This document shows positions 1-10,685 of a DNA stretch of 64,000 nt, piece by piece. The DNA is taken from the NCBI RefSeq assembly GCF_001419745.1, contig NZ_LIRJ01000034.1, forward strand, positions 1-64,000. The letters run 5' to 3'. The number at the start of each line of letters is the position of its first letter. Position 1 is the first letter of the stretch. Both the position numbers and the translations under genes were made by a program. The DNA comes from Streptomyces silaceus. GTDB taxonomy: Bacteria; Actinomycetota; Actinomycetes; Streptomycetales; Streptomycetaceae. The notes under the pieces were generated by a model. That model saw nothing but the letters and a program-made list of their open reading frames with translations, had not been told where the DNA came from and searched no databases.

Positions 1-248
1 CCGGTGAGGTCTGTCCGGCCCTCTCGAACCCTCGTCGGTGAACCGAGAGCCTCCTCCTCGGTGAACCGGGAGCGTCCCGCCCGTCCCACCCGGTCGGTTC
101 ACCCGCCGGGGATGAGCTCACCGCGCCGGCCCGGCGACCGGCCCGGGACCCGGCGGAGGGCACCGTCACCCGCACGAGGTGATGCCGTCCGTCCTGGTGA
201 CGCGAGAATGGCGGCCGATGGCCAGGCCGTCGCACGGGAGGTGACGCC
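1..248. promoter_or_regulatory. Intergenic region with GGTGAACCG repeats
   Basis: I see no convincing gene here. Two 20-bp near-identical direct repeats lie at 31-50 and 54-73 (18/20 identical, both containing CGGTGAACCG). An inverted copy of the core (CGGTTCACC) lies at 95-103, and CTCTCG/CGAGAG form a dyad at 21-26 and 44-49. The spacing of about two helical turns looks like an operator array. It may regulate the small gene at 249 or belong to an upstream gene outside the window. The regulator is unknown. Confidence 0.4.
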
Positions 249-494
249 ATGGGCGGGGCGCAGGCGGACCCGGCCGGGACACCGCCCGGCCGCGCGGACT
301 TCGAGATCCGGGTGCGGGGCAAGTTCGGCGACGCCTTCCGTTCGGCGTTCGGCGAGATGACGATCCAACTGCGCCCGGCGGAGACGGTGTTGCTGGGCTC
401 AGGGCTCGACCAGGCCGCCCTCTACGGGATCCTCGACCGCATCCAGGCGCTGGGACTCGAACTCCTGGAGGTACGGCGGCTTCCGAACTCCTGA
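249..494 (+). CDS. Small conserved hypothetical protein
   Basis: An 81-residue soluble protein with no signal peptide or membrane segment. After a short disordered start (residues 1-16) there is a compact fold with a strand-like FEIRVRG segment, then an ILDRIQALGLELLEVRRL helix-strand ending. This resembles the small Streptomyces proteins often found beside regulators, but I cannot name a family. The ATG is preceded by a strong GGGAGGTG Shine-Dalgarno at the right distance, and codon use is typical of the window. It stands about 130 bp upstream of a LuxR-type gene, so it may or may not share its transcript. Function unknown. Confidence 0.7.
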   Translation: MGGAQADPAGTPPGRADFEIRVRGKFGDAFRSAFGEMTIQLRPAETVLLGSGLDQAALYGILDRIQALGLELLEVRRLPNS

Positions 495-624
495 GGCGTG
501 GGCGGACGAACTATACGGAAAGGTAAAGCATCCGCCAAAACAGAGCCGAACAGCCTCTTCCGGAGCCCGTCAACCACTCCCCACTGTGGAGGGGTGATGC
601 CCTGCACATGGGGAGGTGAAGGGC

Positions 625-1095
625 ATGTCCGCAGCAGTGTGCACGGAGTCGGCCGACTGCCCGTCGGCCGCCGGGCAGGTGCTGGCCCTGCGCAGGCACC
701 TGCGTGCGCTGGGACGCGAGGAGGAAGCCGCCGACACGGCCGTGACGACCTGTCTGATGTGGGTCGCCGGGGTCCTGGTGAGGGTCGCCCTCGACCTCGC
801 TGATCCGCGCAGCGCGGGGGCCCTGATGGACGAGGCGTCGGCCGTCCTGGCCTCGGCGCCGGTCCCGGCCGCCGCCGGGCCGCACCCTGCCCCGTCCCTC
901 GTCGAGCCACTGACGAGCCGTCAACTCGCCGTGCTGCGGCGACTGGAGGAGGAGGTGTCCCTGCGGCAGATCGCGGACGGGATGTACGTCTCGTACAACA
1001 CCGTCAAGAGCCACACCCGGGCCGTGTACCGCAAGCTCGGCGCGGGTTCGCGCGCCGAAGCCGTCCTTCGTGGACGGGAGTTGGGCCTCATGTAG
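625..1095 (+). CDS. LuxR-type HTH transcriptional regulator (short)
   Basis: A 156-residue protein with a C-terminal LuxR/NarL-type helix-turn-helix. The motif LTSRQLAVLRRLEEEVSLRQ is followed by IADGMYVSYNTVKSHTRAVY and ends in RKLGAGSRAEAV, the typical DNA-recognition tetrahelix. The N-terminal ~90 residues are a short helical segment with no recognisable receiver or ATPase domain, so this is an orphan effector-type regulator. I place the start at ATG 625 because GGGGAGGTG at 610-618 is an ideal Shine-Dalgarno for it; the GTG at 616 lies inside that ribosome-binding site. It is convergent with the large LAL regulator at 1196, which has a similar HTH. Confidence 0.85.
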   Translation: MSAAVCTESADCPSAAGQVLALRRHLRALGREEEAADTAVTTCLMWVAGVLVRVALDLADPRSAGALMDEASAVLASAPVPAAAGPHPAPSLVEPLTSRQLAVLRRLEEEVSLRQIADGMYVSYNTVKSHTRAVYRKLGAGSRAEAVLRGRELGLM

Positions 1096-1195
1096 GGCCC
1101 GCGCGCCCGTACTCCGGCGCCCCGCCCCGGTCCCCGGCGAGGGCGGCGCCCAGCTCACCGCGCTCACCTCATCACGGTGTGGCCCCACCCGGTGG

Positions 1196-3475
1196 TCACA
1201 GCAGTTCCAGTTCCCGCGCCCGGCGCACGGCCGCCGAGCGCCGCGTCACGGCCAGCTTGCGGTAGACGCTCTTGAGGTGGGTCTTCACGGTGTTCACCGA
1301 GAGGTACAGCTCCTCGGCGATCTCTTCCGTGGTCATCATCTGCGCCAGCCGGCTCAGGACGTCGCGCTCGCGGGCGCTGAGCCGCTCGGCGTGCGCCACC
1401 GCGCCCGCCGGGGTCTCCGGTGCGGCGCTCACCGCGACACGCCCCGGCCGGGAGGGATCGACCAGGGCGGCGCACGCGGGCACCACCGTCCGCAGCATCG
1501 CGCGCGGCAGCCGGGCCCGTGCCACCACGTCGCCGATCGGCACGCCCGGCCGGGCGCCGCGCTCCACCGTGCCGGTCAGCCCCGCCACCAGGGCGGCGAT
1601 CCCGGACAGGAACGCGTCGGGCGTCGCCGCCAAGACGGCCTGCCCGTGAGCCAGTTCACGACGGGCCCGCGCGGGGTCGCCGCGTGCCAGCTCGACCCAG
1701 GCGCGCGCCAGGTGGAGTGCGGAGCGCGGCGGTTCGGGCGCGGTCCAGGCGGGCAGGGGCGGCTGGGTGGCCTGGGTGGTGAGTTCGTCGGCGGCCCGGC
1801 AGCGTCCGCGCAGCACTTCGAGGAGCGCGAGCTCGGCCAGGCAGTCCCTGCGCAGCGCGCCGTTGCCCGCGGCGCCCGCGGCCTTCAGCCCGCCGGTGAG
1901 GGCGGCCTCGGCCGCCTTGAGGGCGCCGTCGCGCAGCTCGCCGCCGCCCCGGATCGCGAGGGTGAGCGCGGAGATCTCGGGCCGCTGGACCAGCGCGGCG
2001 TGCGGCAGTCGCAGCGAGGCCGACTCCGCGTCGGCCGCGGCCTCCCGTGCCTCCCGCGGCCCGCCGGCGCGCAGCCGGTCCATGCGGATGACGGCGTGGG
2101 CCAGCCGGCAGCGGGCGCCGCGGTCGTCCTCCTCGGGGGGCACCTCGGCCAGGAGCCGTCCGGCGTGCTCCATGTACCGCTCGTACGCCGGGTCGTCCGC
2201 GTGGACCCGCGCGACGGCCGCGGCGAGCAGCACGAGTTCGGGCTCCTCGGCCGGCAGTTCGGCGGGCAGCTGCCGGAGCAGCTCGGCCGACAGTCTCGCC
2301 TTGGTCAGGCCGAGGACCTGGCCGATGGCCAGGCGGTGCACGACCAGACGGCCGATCTGCGCCCAGTCGCCCGCGGCGATCAGGTGGTGCACGGCGTCGG
2401 CGAGCAGGCCGTGGGCCCCGAGCCAGTCCGCGGCCCGGCGGTGCAGCGGCGAGACGAGCCCCGGCGCCTCGTGGCGCAGGCACATCCGCAGCACGTCGGC
2501 GAACATCTGGTGGCAGCGGAACCAGCCCTGGCCGACGGGCTGCAGGAAGGAGTTGTCCCGTACGAGGTCCGCGAAGTGCCCGCCCGCCTCCTCGCCGGAG
2601 AGCTCGGCGGCGAGTTCGGCGTTCATCCGGTCCAGGACGCTCGTCGTGAGCAGCAGCCGGCGCATGCCGGGCGACTGGAGGTCGAGGACCTCCTCGACGA
2701 GGTAGCTGGAGATCGTCTCGTCGTCGCCGGCGAACTGGGCGACGAACCGCTCGGGATCGCTCTGCTTCTCCAGGGACATCGCGGCCAGGCGCAGCCCCGC
2801 CGCCCAGCCGTCCGTGCGGTGCCGCAGCGCGCTCACCGTCTGGCGGGGCACGTCGATGCCGTGCTGGGCCAGCAGGGCCGCGGTCTCGCGGTCGTCGAAC
2901 GCGAGGTCGGCGGTGCGCAGTTCGGTGAGGTCGCTGGTGAGCCGGCCGCGGTGCAGGTGCAGGGGCGGGTCGCGGCGCGCGAGCACGACCAGGCGCAGGA
3001 CGCCCGAGGTGTGCCGCAGCAGGCTGGTGACGCCCTCGGCGATCGGTGAGCCGGGGGCGGGCTGGAAGTCGTCGAGGACCAGGACCACGGGCTCGCCGTA
3101 CTCGTTCAGTTCGCCGGCGAGCGCGGCCACGTGCCGGGGGCCCTCGCCGGTGGCGACGCGGTCCGACAGGTCCACGCCCGCCTCGCGCAGGGCGCCGACG
3201 ACGCGCGGCCAGAACACGCAGGGCTGCTCGGCGCGGCCGTCGCAGGTGACCCACGCGAGCGGTCCGGGCAGCCGTCCGGTGTGCGCCCACTCCAGGGCCA
3301 GCGCCGTCTTGCCCGCGCCCACGGGTCCGACGACCACGGTCAGCGGGCCCAGGGCGCCCCTGGACAGCCTGGATGTCAGTCGGGGCCTGGGGACCAGCCA
3401 GGTCGGCAGTGCGGGGGCGGAGCCGGCGGCCCCGGGGTCCGGACCGGCCTCCCGTGGGCGTGACCACTCGGCCAT
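1196..3475 (-). CDS. LAL-type (MalT-like) ATP-binding LuxR regulator
   Basis: A 759-residue large ATP-binding LuxR regulator. The N-terminal STAND NTPase has Walker A GPVGAGKTA and Walker B VVLVLDDFQ. It is followed by a winged-helix and a long alpha-helical TPR-like sensor region. The C-terminal LuxR HTH reads LSARERDVLSRLAQMMTTEE and continues IAEELYLSVNTVKTHLKSVY. Such proteins are MalT-like switches that oligomerise on ligand and ATP binding. I prefer the ATG at 3475, preceded by GAGGTG, over an upstream in-frame start that would add 59 arginine-rich residues. No adjacent target operon is obvious. Confidence 0.88.
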   Translation of the reverse strand: MAEWSRPREAGPDPGAAGSAPALPTWLVPRPRLTSRLSRGALGPLTVVVGPVGAGKTALALEWAHTGRLPGPLAWVTCDGRAEQPCVFWPRVVGALREAGVDLSDRVATGEGPRHVAALAGELNEYGEPVVLVLDDFQPAPGSPIAEGVTSLLRHTSGVLRLVVLARRDPPLHLHRGRLTSDLTELRTADLAFDDRETAALLAQHGIDVPRQTVSALRHRTDGWAAGLRLAAMSLEKQSDPERFVAQFAGDDETISSYLVEEVLDLQSPGMRRLLLTTSVLDRMNAELAAELSGEEAGGHFADLVRDNSFLQPVGQGWFRCHQMFADVLRMCLRHEAPGLVSPLHRRAADWLGAHGLLADAVHHLIAAGDWAQIGRLVVHRLAIGQVLGLTKARLSAELLRQLPAELPAEEPELVLLAAAVARVHADDPAYERYMEHAGRLLAEVPPEEDDRGARCRLAHAVIRMDRLRAGGPREAREAAADAESASLRLPHAALVQRPEISALTLAIRGGGELRDGALKAAEAALTGGLKAAGAAGNGALRRDCLAELALLEVLRGRCRAADELTTQATQPPLPAWTAPEPPRSALHLARAWVELARGDPARARRELAHGQAVLAATPDAFLSGIAALVAGLTGTVERGARPGVPIGDVVARARLPRAMLRTVVPACAALVDPSRPGRVAVSAAPETPAGAVAHAERLSARERDVLSRLAQMMTTEEIAEELYLSVNTVKTHLKSVYRKLAVTRRSAAVRRARELELL

Positions 3476-3717
3476 GGTCGGCACCTCGCTCTCGGAGCAG
3501 TGCGGTGCGGCACAGGCAAGTGTGGGGCCGACGGCTCGGGTGGGGTGCGCGGCGGGCGCCATCTCACCCGGGTGAAGTTCCGGCGCACGACGGCGTGGAC
3601 GGCGCGCACGGAGGGGCACCGTCCACTTCCGGCTCAGGGGCACCCTCAGCACGGCTCAGGGGCGCCCCCGGTGCGGCTCGGGAACGCCCCTCGTCCGGTC
3701 GGCGGCGCAGGTTCAGG
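3476..3717. promoter_or_regulatory. Upstream region of the LAL regulator gene
   Basis: This 242-bp gap separates the DUF1269-type gene from the LAL regulator, both read leftward. Only the GAGGTG ribosome-binding site just upstream of 3475 is clear. The region has several short GC-rich dyads (around 3630-3700) but no convincing promoter hexamers or gene. Confidence 0.3.
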
Positions 3718-4203
3718 TCACTTCTCGCGCAGGGCCTCGACCAGTTCGTCCTCGCGGTCCTTGGTGAGGGAGGTGCGGATCACGGTCGGGTTGAAGGGAC
3801 GCACCGCGTCGCGCACCCGGTCGGGGGTGGAGCGCCGCACGAGCGCGAAGACGGCTGCCCGGCCCGGTTCGAGGGTGGCCGCGATCTCCTTGATGAAGGG
3901 GTCGTTGATCCCCACGTCGGTCAGCTTTCCGGCGATGGCACCGGTGGCGGCGCCCACCGCGGCACCGAACACCGGCATCAGGAAGAGGAGCCCGAACAGC
4001 GAACCCCACAGCGCGCCGCCGGCCGCGCCGACGCCGGTGGGGCTGTAGGTCTGGCGGACATGGATCTTGCCGTCCATGGTGCGCCAGGCGAGCGCCGCGT
4101 CCTCCAGGTCGAGCAGTTCCTGCTTGGAGAGGTCCTTGGCGAGGCGCAGCACCGCGTCCGCCTTGTCCTTGTCCGCGAATCCGAGCACGACGAGATCGGC
4201 CAT
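3718..4203 (-). CDS. DUF1269-type protein with hydrophobic glycine-rich core
   Basis: A 161-residue protein resembling the DUF1269 family. It starts MADLVVLGFADKDKADAVL, a ferredoxin-like strand-helix. A central glycine/alanine-rich hydrophobic hairpin covers roughly residues 57-90 (VGAAGGALWGSLFGLLFLMP and onward), and a second alpha/beta part ends in LREK. Such proteins are probably membrane-associated, and their biochemical role is unknown. Its ATG overlaps the stop of the preceding gene (ATGA at 4203), so the two are probably translationally coupled. The pair may act in envelope or stress physiology together with the neighbouring membrane protein genes; that is inference. Confidence 0.85.
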   Translation of the reverse strand: MADLVVLGFADKDKADAVLRLAKDLSKQELLDLEDAALAWRTMDGKIHVRQTYSPTGVGAAGGALWGSLFGLLFLMPVFGAAVGAATGAIAGKLTDVGINDPFIKEIAATLEPGRAAVFALVRRSTPDRVRDAVRPFNPTVIRTSLTKDREDELVEALREK

Positions 4204-4757
4204 CAGGCCCTCCTGTGGTTGTTGCGTTTCGGCTGGTCCGGGTCCGATCCGTTCGGAACCGGTTCGCCCGACCGCTGTGCCGCCCTGACGAGTTCGGCGG
4301 CGATGGGCGTGAGCGCCTCTTCGGTGAGGAAGCCCTCCGCGACCGGCACGCCGCCGGCGTCGCGGACGGCCTTGCGCAGGTGCTTCGCCCAGACGTGTTC
4401 CAGCAGGACGAAGGCCGCCGCGGTCCCGGGGTCGAGTTCCTCGGCCATCTCCCTGATCTGGGTGAGGGACAGACCGAAGGCGTTGCCCTCGGCCAGGCTC
4501 GGATAGACGTCCTGTGCCCCGCGGAGCCGCTCGGCCGAGATGCCCAGCAGCGCGGCGACCGTCTCGCCCATGCCCTCTGCCTGGAAGTCGAGGGTGAACA
4601 GGTCCCCGCCGGTCTCCTTGCCGACGAAGAGCAGGTCGAGGACGTGGATCTGTTCGTTCGACTCCAGGACCGCCAGCTCCTCGATGATCCGCCCCTCGAA
4701 CTTGGCGTCCGGCCCGAAGCCGATCGTCAGGAGCTGGACCGGTCCGATCTCAGCCAT
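4203..4757 (-). CDS. DUF6325-like protein
   Basis: A 184-residue soluble protein starting MAEIGPVQLLTIGFGPDAKF, resembling the actinobacterial DUF6325 family, which looks like a distant relative of DUF1269 without the hydrophobic hairpin. The first half has alternating strands and helices; the second half is helical, with a charged C-terminus ending DQPKRNNHRRA. The start is fixed by a strong GGGAGG ribosome-binding site six bases upstream of ATG 4757; a longer reading frame exists but lacks a good site. The first gene of a two-gene leftward operon, coupled to the DUF1269-type gene. Function unknown. Confidence 0.75.
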   Translation of the reverse strand: MAEIGPVQLLTIGFGPDAKFEGRIIEELAVLESNEQIHVLDLLFVGKETGGDLFTLDFQAEGMGETVAALLGISAERLRGAQDVYPSLAEGNAFGLSLTQIREMAEELDPGTAAAFVLLEHVWAKHLRKAVRDAGGVPVAEGFLTEEALTPIAAELVRAAQRSGEPVPNGSDPDQPKRNNHRRA

Positions 4758-4893
4758 GGTGCCTCCCTTCGGCGGAACTGCCGCCGTCACGCCCGTCATC
4801 ACAGCGTCGGAACGTGCCGGGACGCGTCACCCGCCACAGGTGAGGGAGGCGTGCGTCGGCGCGGTCACGGTGGGCCGCGGAGGTGGGACACCG

Positions 4894-6402
4894 ATGACGG
4901 ACGACGAGACGCGGGGCCGGGACGAGACGCCGGACCGGGACGACGGCTCTCCCGCCCGAAGCGGCGCGACCGGGCCCGGGCCGACGGCCGGCCCCGAGAC
5001 CGCACCCGAGAGCACCGAAAGCACCGAAAGCGAAGTGGCACGCCTGCGCGCGGAAGTGGCGCGCCTGCGCGACCGCTCCGGGACCGAACGGCGGCGCCGG
5101 GCCCGCACCCTGGCGATCCGGCGCGTGGCCGCCGCGGTGCTGATCGCGCTGGTCGCCGTGCTGGCCGTCACATCGGTCGTGGGGGTGTGGGGCTCGCGCA
5201 CCACGCTGAACACGGACCGCTGGATCGCCACCGTGGGCCCGCTGCCCGACGACCCGGAGGTCAACGCGGCCGTCTCGACGTATCTGGCGAACGAGATCTT
5301 CGACCAACTGGACGTCGAGCAGCGGCTGTCCGAGGCGCTGCCGCCCCGGGCGTCCTTCCTCGCGGGGCCGGTGACCGGGGCCGTCCACGGCTATCTGCGG
5401 GACTCGATCTCCAAGCTCATCGCCACGGACCGGTTCCAGGACCTGTGGCGCGCGACGAACCGGTTCGCGCACGAGCGGATCATCGCGGTCCTGGAGAAGA
5501 GCGACGGCAACGTACGGGTCCAGGGCGACACGGTCACCCTCAACCTGCTGCCGATGGTCAACAACCTCCTGCGCTCGCTGGAGGACCAACTGCCCACCCT
5601 GTTCGGCAAGAAGCTCGACCTGCCGGCCCTCTCCTCGGGCGAGATCCCGCCCGGTCTGCACCAGCGGATCGAGAAGGCACTGAACGTCGACCTGCCCGAG
5701 GACTTCGCGCAGATCCGGCTCTACGACCGGCACGAACTGGGCCAACTCCAGGAGGCCGTCCTCATGTTCAAGCGCGCGGTGGTGGGCCTGCTGATCGCCG
5801 TGCCGGTGCTGCTGGGCCTCGCCCTGTGGGTCTCGCCCAACCGGCGGCGCACCCTGCTCCAGCTCGGCCTGTGGCTGATCGTGACGGTCACCGTCCTCTC
5901 CAGCGTGCTGCGGGCGGTGCGCGACCAGCTGCTCGACCACGTGCCGCCCGGCGTCTACCGCGACGGCGTGCAGTCCGCGCTGTGGACGATCTTCACGACG
6001 CTGCGGGACCGCGGCGACCAGCTGCTGTGGCTCGGCATCGCCATCGCCGTCATCGCGTATCTGGCGGGGCCGGGACGGCTGCCGGTGCTGCTGCGCAGGC
6101 TGGTGGCGAAGGGAGCGCGGGCCACGGGCCACTTCCTGGCGCGGACCGGGGACCGGGTGACCACGAAGAAGCTGCCGGTGCGGCCGTGGCTGACCCGCCA
6201 CGCCGACGTGCTGCGGGTCTCCGGGCTCGTCGTCGCGGCGCTGGTGGCGTTGCTCCTGTCGTCGTGGACCGGACTGCTCGTGGTCGCCGTCCTGCTGGCC
6301 GCGTACGAGATCGCGATCACCCTGGCCGCGAGGAGCGGGGGCTCACCCCCAGAAGGTGAGGCGACCCCGGAGGCCCCCGCCAAGACTGGCGCCCCCGGCT
6401 GA
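4894..6402 (+). CDS. Integral membrane protein with N-terminal coiled coil
   Basis: A 502-residue membrane protein. Residues 1-45 are acidic and disordered, followed by a short coiled coil (EVARLRAEVARLRDRSG). The first membrane helix is at about 75-97. A large extracytoplasmic domain of roughly 190 residues follows, then about five more membrane helices between residues 285 and 480 and a short hydrophilic tail. This architecture is common in Streptomyces, but I know of no assigned function. ATG 4894 follows GGAGGTGGG. It is divergent from the DUF6325-type gene and ends 32 bp before the glycosidase genes, so it may share their transcript. A small dyad (CTCACC/GGTGAG) lies near its 3' end. Confidence 0.82.
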   Translation: MTDDETRGRDETPDRDDGSPARSGATGPGPTAGPETAPESTESTESEVARLRAEVARLRDRSGTERRRRARTLAIRRVAAAVLIALVAVLAVTSVVGVWGSRTTLNTDRWIATVGPLPDDPEVNAAVSTYLANEIFDQLDVEQRLSEALPPRASFLAGPVTGAVHGYLRDSISKLIATDRFQDLWRATNRFAHERIIAVLEKSDGNVRVQGDTVTLNLLPMVNNLLRSLEDQLPTLFGKKLDLPALSSGEIPPGLHQRIEKALNVDLPEDFAQIRLYDRHELGQLQEAVLMFKRAVVGLLIAVPVLLGLALWVSPNRRRTLLQLGLWLIVTVTVLSSVLRAVRDQLLDHVPPGVYRDGVQSALWTIFTTLRDRGDQLLWLGIAIAVIAYLAGPGRLPVLLRRLVAKGARATGHFLARTGDRVTTKKLPVRPWLTRHADVLRVSGLVVAALVALLLSSWTGLLVVAVLLAAYEIAITLAARSGGSPPEGEATPEAPAKTGAPG

Positions 6403-6434
6403 GTACCGCTGGGGCCGACGCAGGGAGGCTGCGC

Positions 6435-9133
<2,699 letters not shown>

Positions 9134-9137
<4 letters not shown>

Positions 9138-10618
9138 CCGAGCTGCCCGCACAGCCCGTCGTCCATGAGGTCAACACCCGCGTGTGGCTGCGGGAGACCG
9201 GTCTGCGCACCGGCCGTCCGACCGGCCTCGCGGAGGTGCCCAAGGACGTCTGGGACGAGATCACTCCCTCGGGCGTCGACGCCGTGTGGCTGATGGGCGT
9301 CTGGGAGCGCAGTCCGCTGGGGCGCAGCATCGCCCTGGACAACCCGGCGCTGCGCACCGCGTTCGACGCGGCCGTCCCGGGCGTCGGCGAGGAGGACATC
9401 GCGGGATCGCCGTACTGCATCCGCCGCTACGAGGTCGACGCGGCACTCGGCGGGTCCGAGGGCCTTGCCGCCGCGCGCGCCGAGCTGGACCGCAGGGGCG
9501 TCGGGCTGCTGCTCGACTACGTCCCCAACCACGTGGCGCCCGACAGCCCTTGGGTGAGCGAGCACCCCGAGTACTTCGTGCGGGGCGACGCGGCGGACGT
9601 GCGGCGCGATCCCGCCGGGTTCCTCGACACCGGGCGGGCCGTGTTCGCCCGGGGCCGCGATCCGTTCTTCCCGCCCTGGCCGGACGTCGTGCAGCTGGAC
9701 GCCTTCGCCCCGGCGCTGCGGCAGGCCACCGCGACGGTGCTCGACGGCATCGGCCGGGTGTGCGACGGGGTGCGCTGCGACATGGCGATGCTGCTGATCA
9801 ACGACGTGTTCGCCCGGACGTGGGGCGCGCGGGTGGGCGCGCCTCCCGAGGAGGAGTTCTGGTCGGAGGTCGTGACGGCCGTCCGGCGCGGACACCCCGG
9901 GATGATCTTCGCCGCGGAGGCGTACTGGGACCTCGAATGGGCCCTCCAGCAGCAGGGGTTCGACTTCTGCTACGACAAGCGGCTCTACGACCGGGTGCTG
10001 AACGAGAGCGCCCCGTCGGTCCGCGCCCATCTGCTGGCCGACGAGCAGTACCAGCGCCGTCTCGTCCGGTTCCTGGAGAACCACGACGAGCCGCGCGCCG
10101 CGCAGACGCTGCCGCCGGCGAAGGAGCGGGCGGCGGCCGTGCTGATCGCCACGCTGCCCGGCGCCACGCTGTGGCACGAGGGTCAGTTCACCGGGCGCCG
10201 CGTGCACCTGCCGGTCTTCCTCGACCGGCGCCCCGACGAGCCGGCGGATCCGGCGCTGCGGGCGTTCCACGAGCGGCTGCTCTCGCGCGTCCACGGCAGC
10301 GGCATGCGTACGGGCGGGTGGCGTCTCCTGGACTGCGCGGGCTGGCCCGACAACGACTCCGCGCGGCATCTGATCGCCTCGTGCTGGTCCGGTCCCGCGG
10401 GCCGGTTCCTGACCGTCGTGAACCTCTCCCCGCATCAGGCGCAGGCCCGCGTCCGGCTGCCCTGGAGCGAACTGGGCGAGGAGACCTGGGAGTTGACCGA
10501 CCTGCTCCACGACGACCGGTACGGGCGCTCGGGCGCGGAGCTGCTGGGGAACGGTCTGTACGTCGATCTGCCGCCGTGGGGCACGCATGTGCTGTCCGCC
10601 GCGGCGAACGTGGGGTAG
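9134..10618 (+). CDS. GH13 alpha-amylase-family enzyme
   Basis: A 494-residue GH13 TIM-barrel protein. Conserved regions are visible: region I LLLDYVPNHV, region II DGVRCDMAML (nucleophile Asp), region III IFAAEAYWDLEW (acid/base Glu) and region IV FLENHDEPR (transition-state Asp), so it should be catalytically competent. The N-terminal VNTRVWL and GVDAVWLMGVWERSP match actinobacterial alpha-amylase-family enzymes with no signal peptide, implying an intracellular substrate. A C-terminal beta-domain follows. Substrate (maltodextrin, trehalose or a glucosyl solute) cannot be told from sequence. It overlaps the GH63-like gene by four bases and ends in a shared hairpin terminator. Confidence 0.87.
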
Positions 10619-10642
10619 TCCGGGCCCCGTCGTGTGGGGGAA

Positions 10643-10672
10643 GGGCCCAGCCGGCCGTGGACGGCTGGGCCC
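10643..10672. terminator. Bidirectional hairpin terminator
   Basis: Perfect 11-bp inverted repeat GGGCCCAGCCG / CGGCTGGGCCC with an 8-nt loop, placed between the convergent GH13 and SulP genes. It should terminate both. There is no U-tract, as is usual in streptomycetes. Confidence 0.75.
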
Positions 10673-10685
10673 CGCTCCGTGGCGG

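Noticed and set aside
4..360. Arg/Pro-rich open frame at the window start
   Set aside because: No ribosome-binding site, biased composition typical of off-frame GC-rich DNA, and overlaps the better-supported gene at 249.
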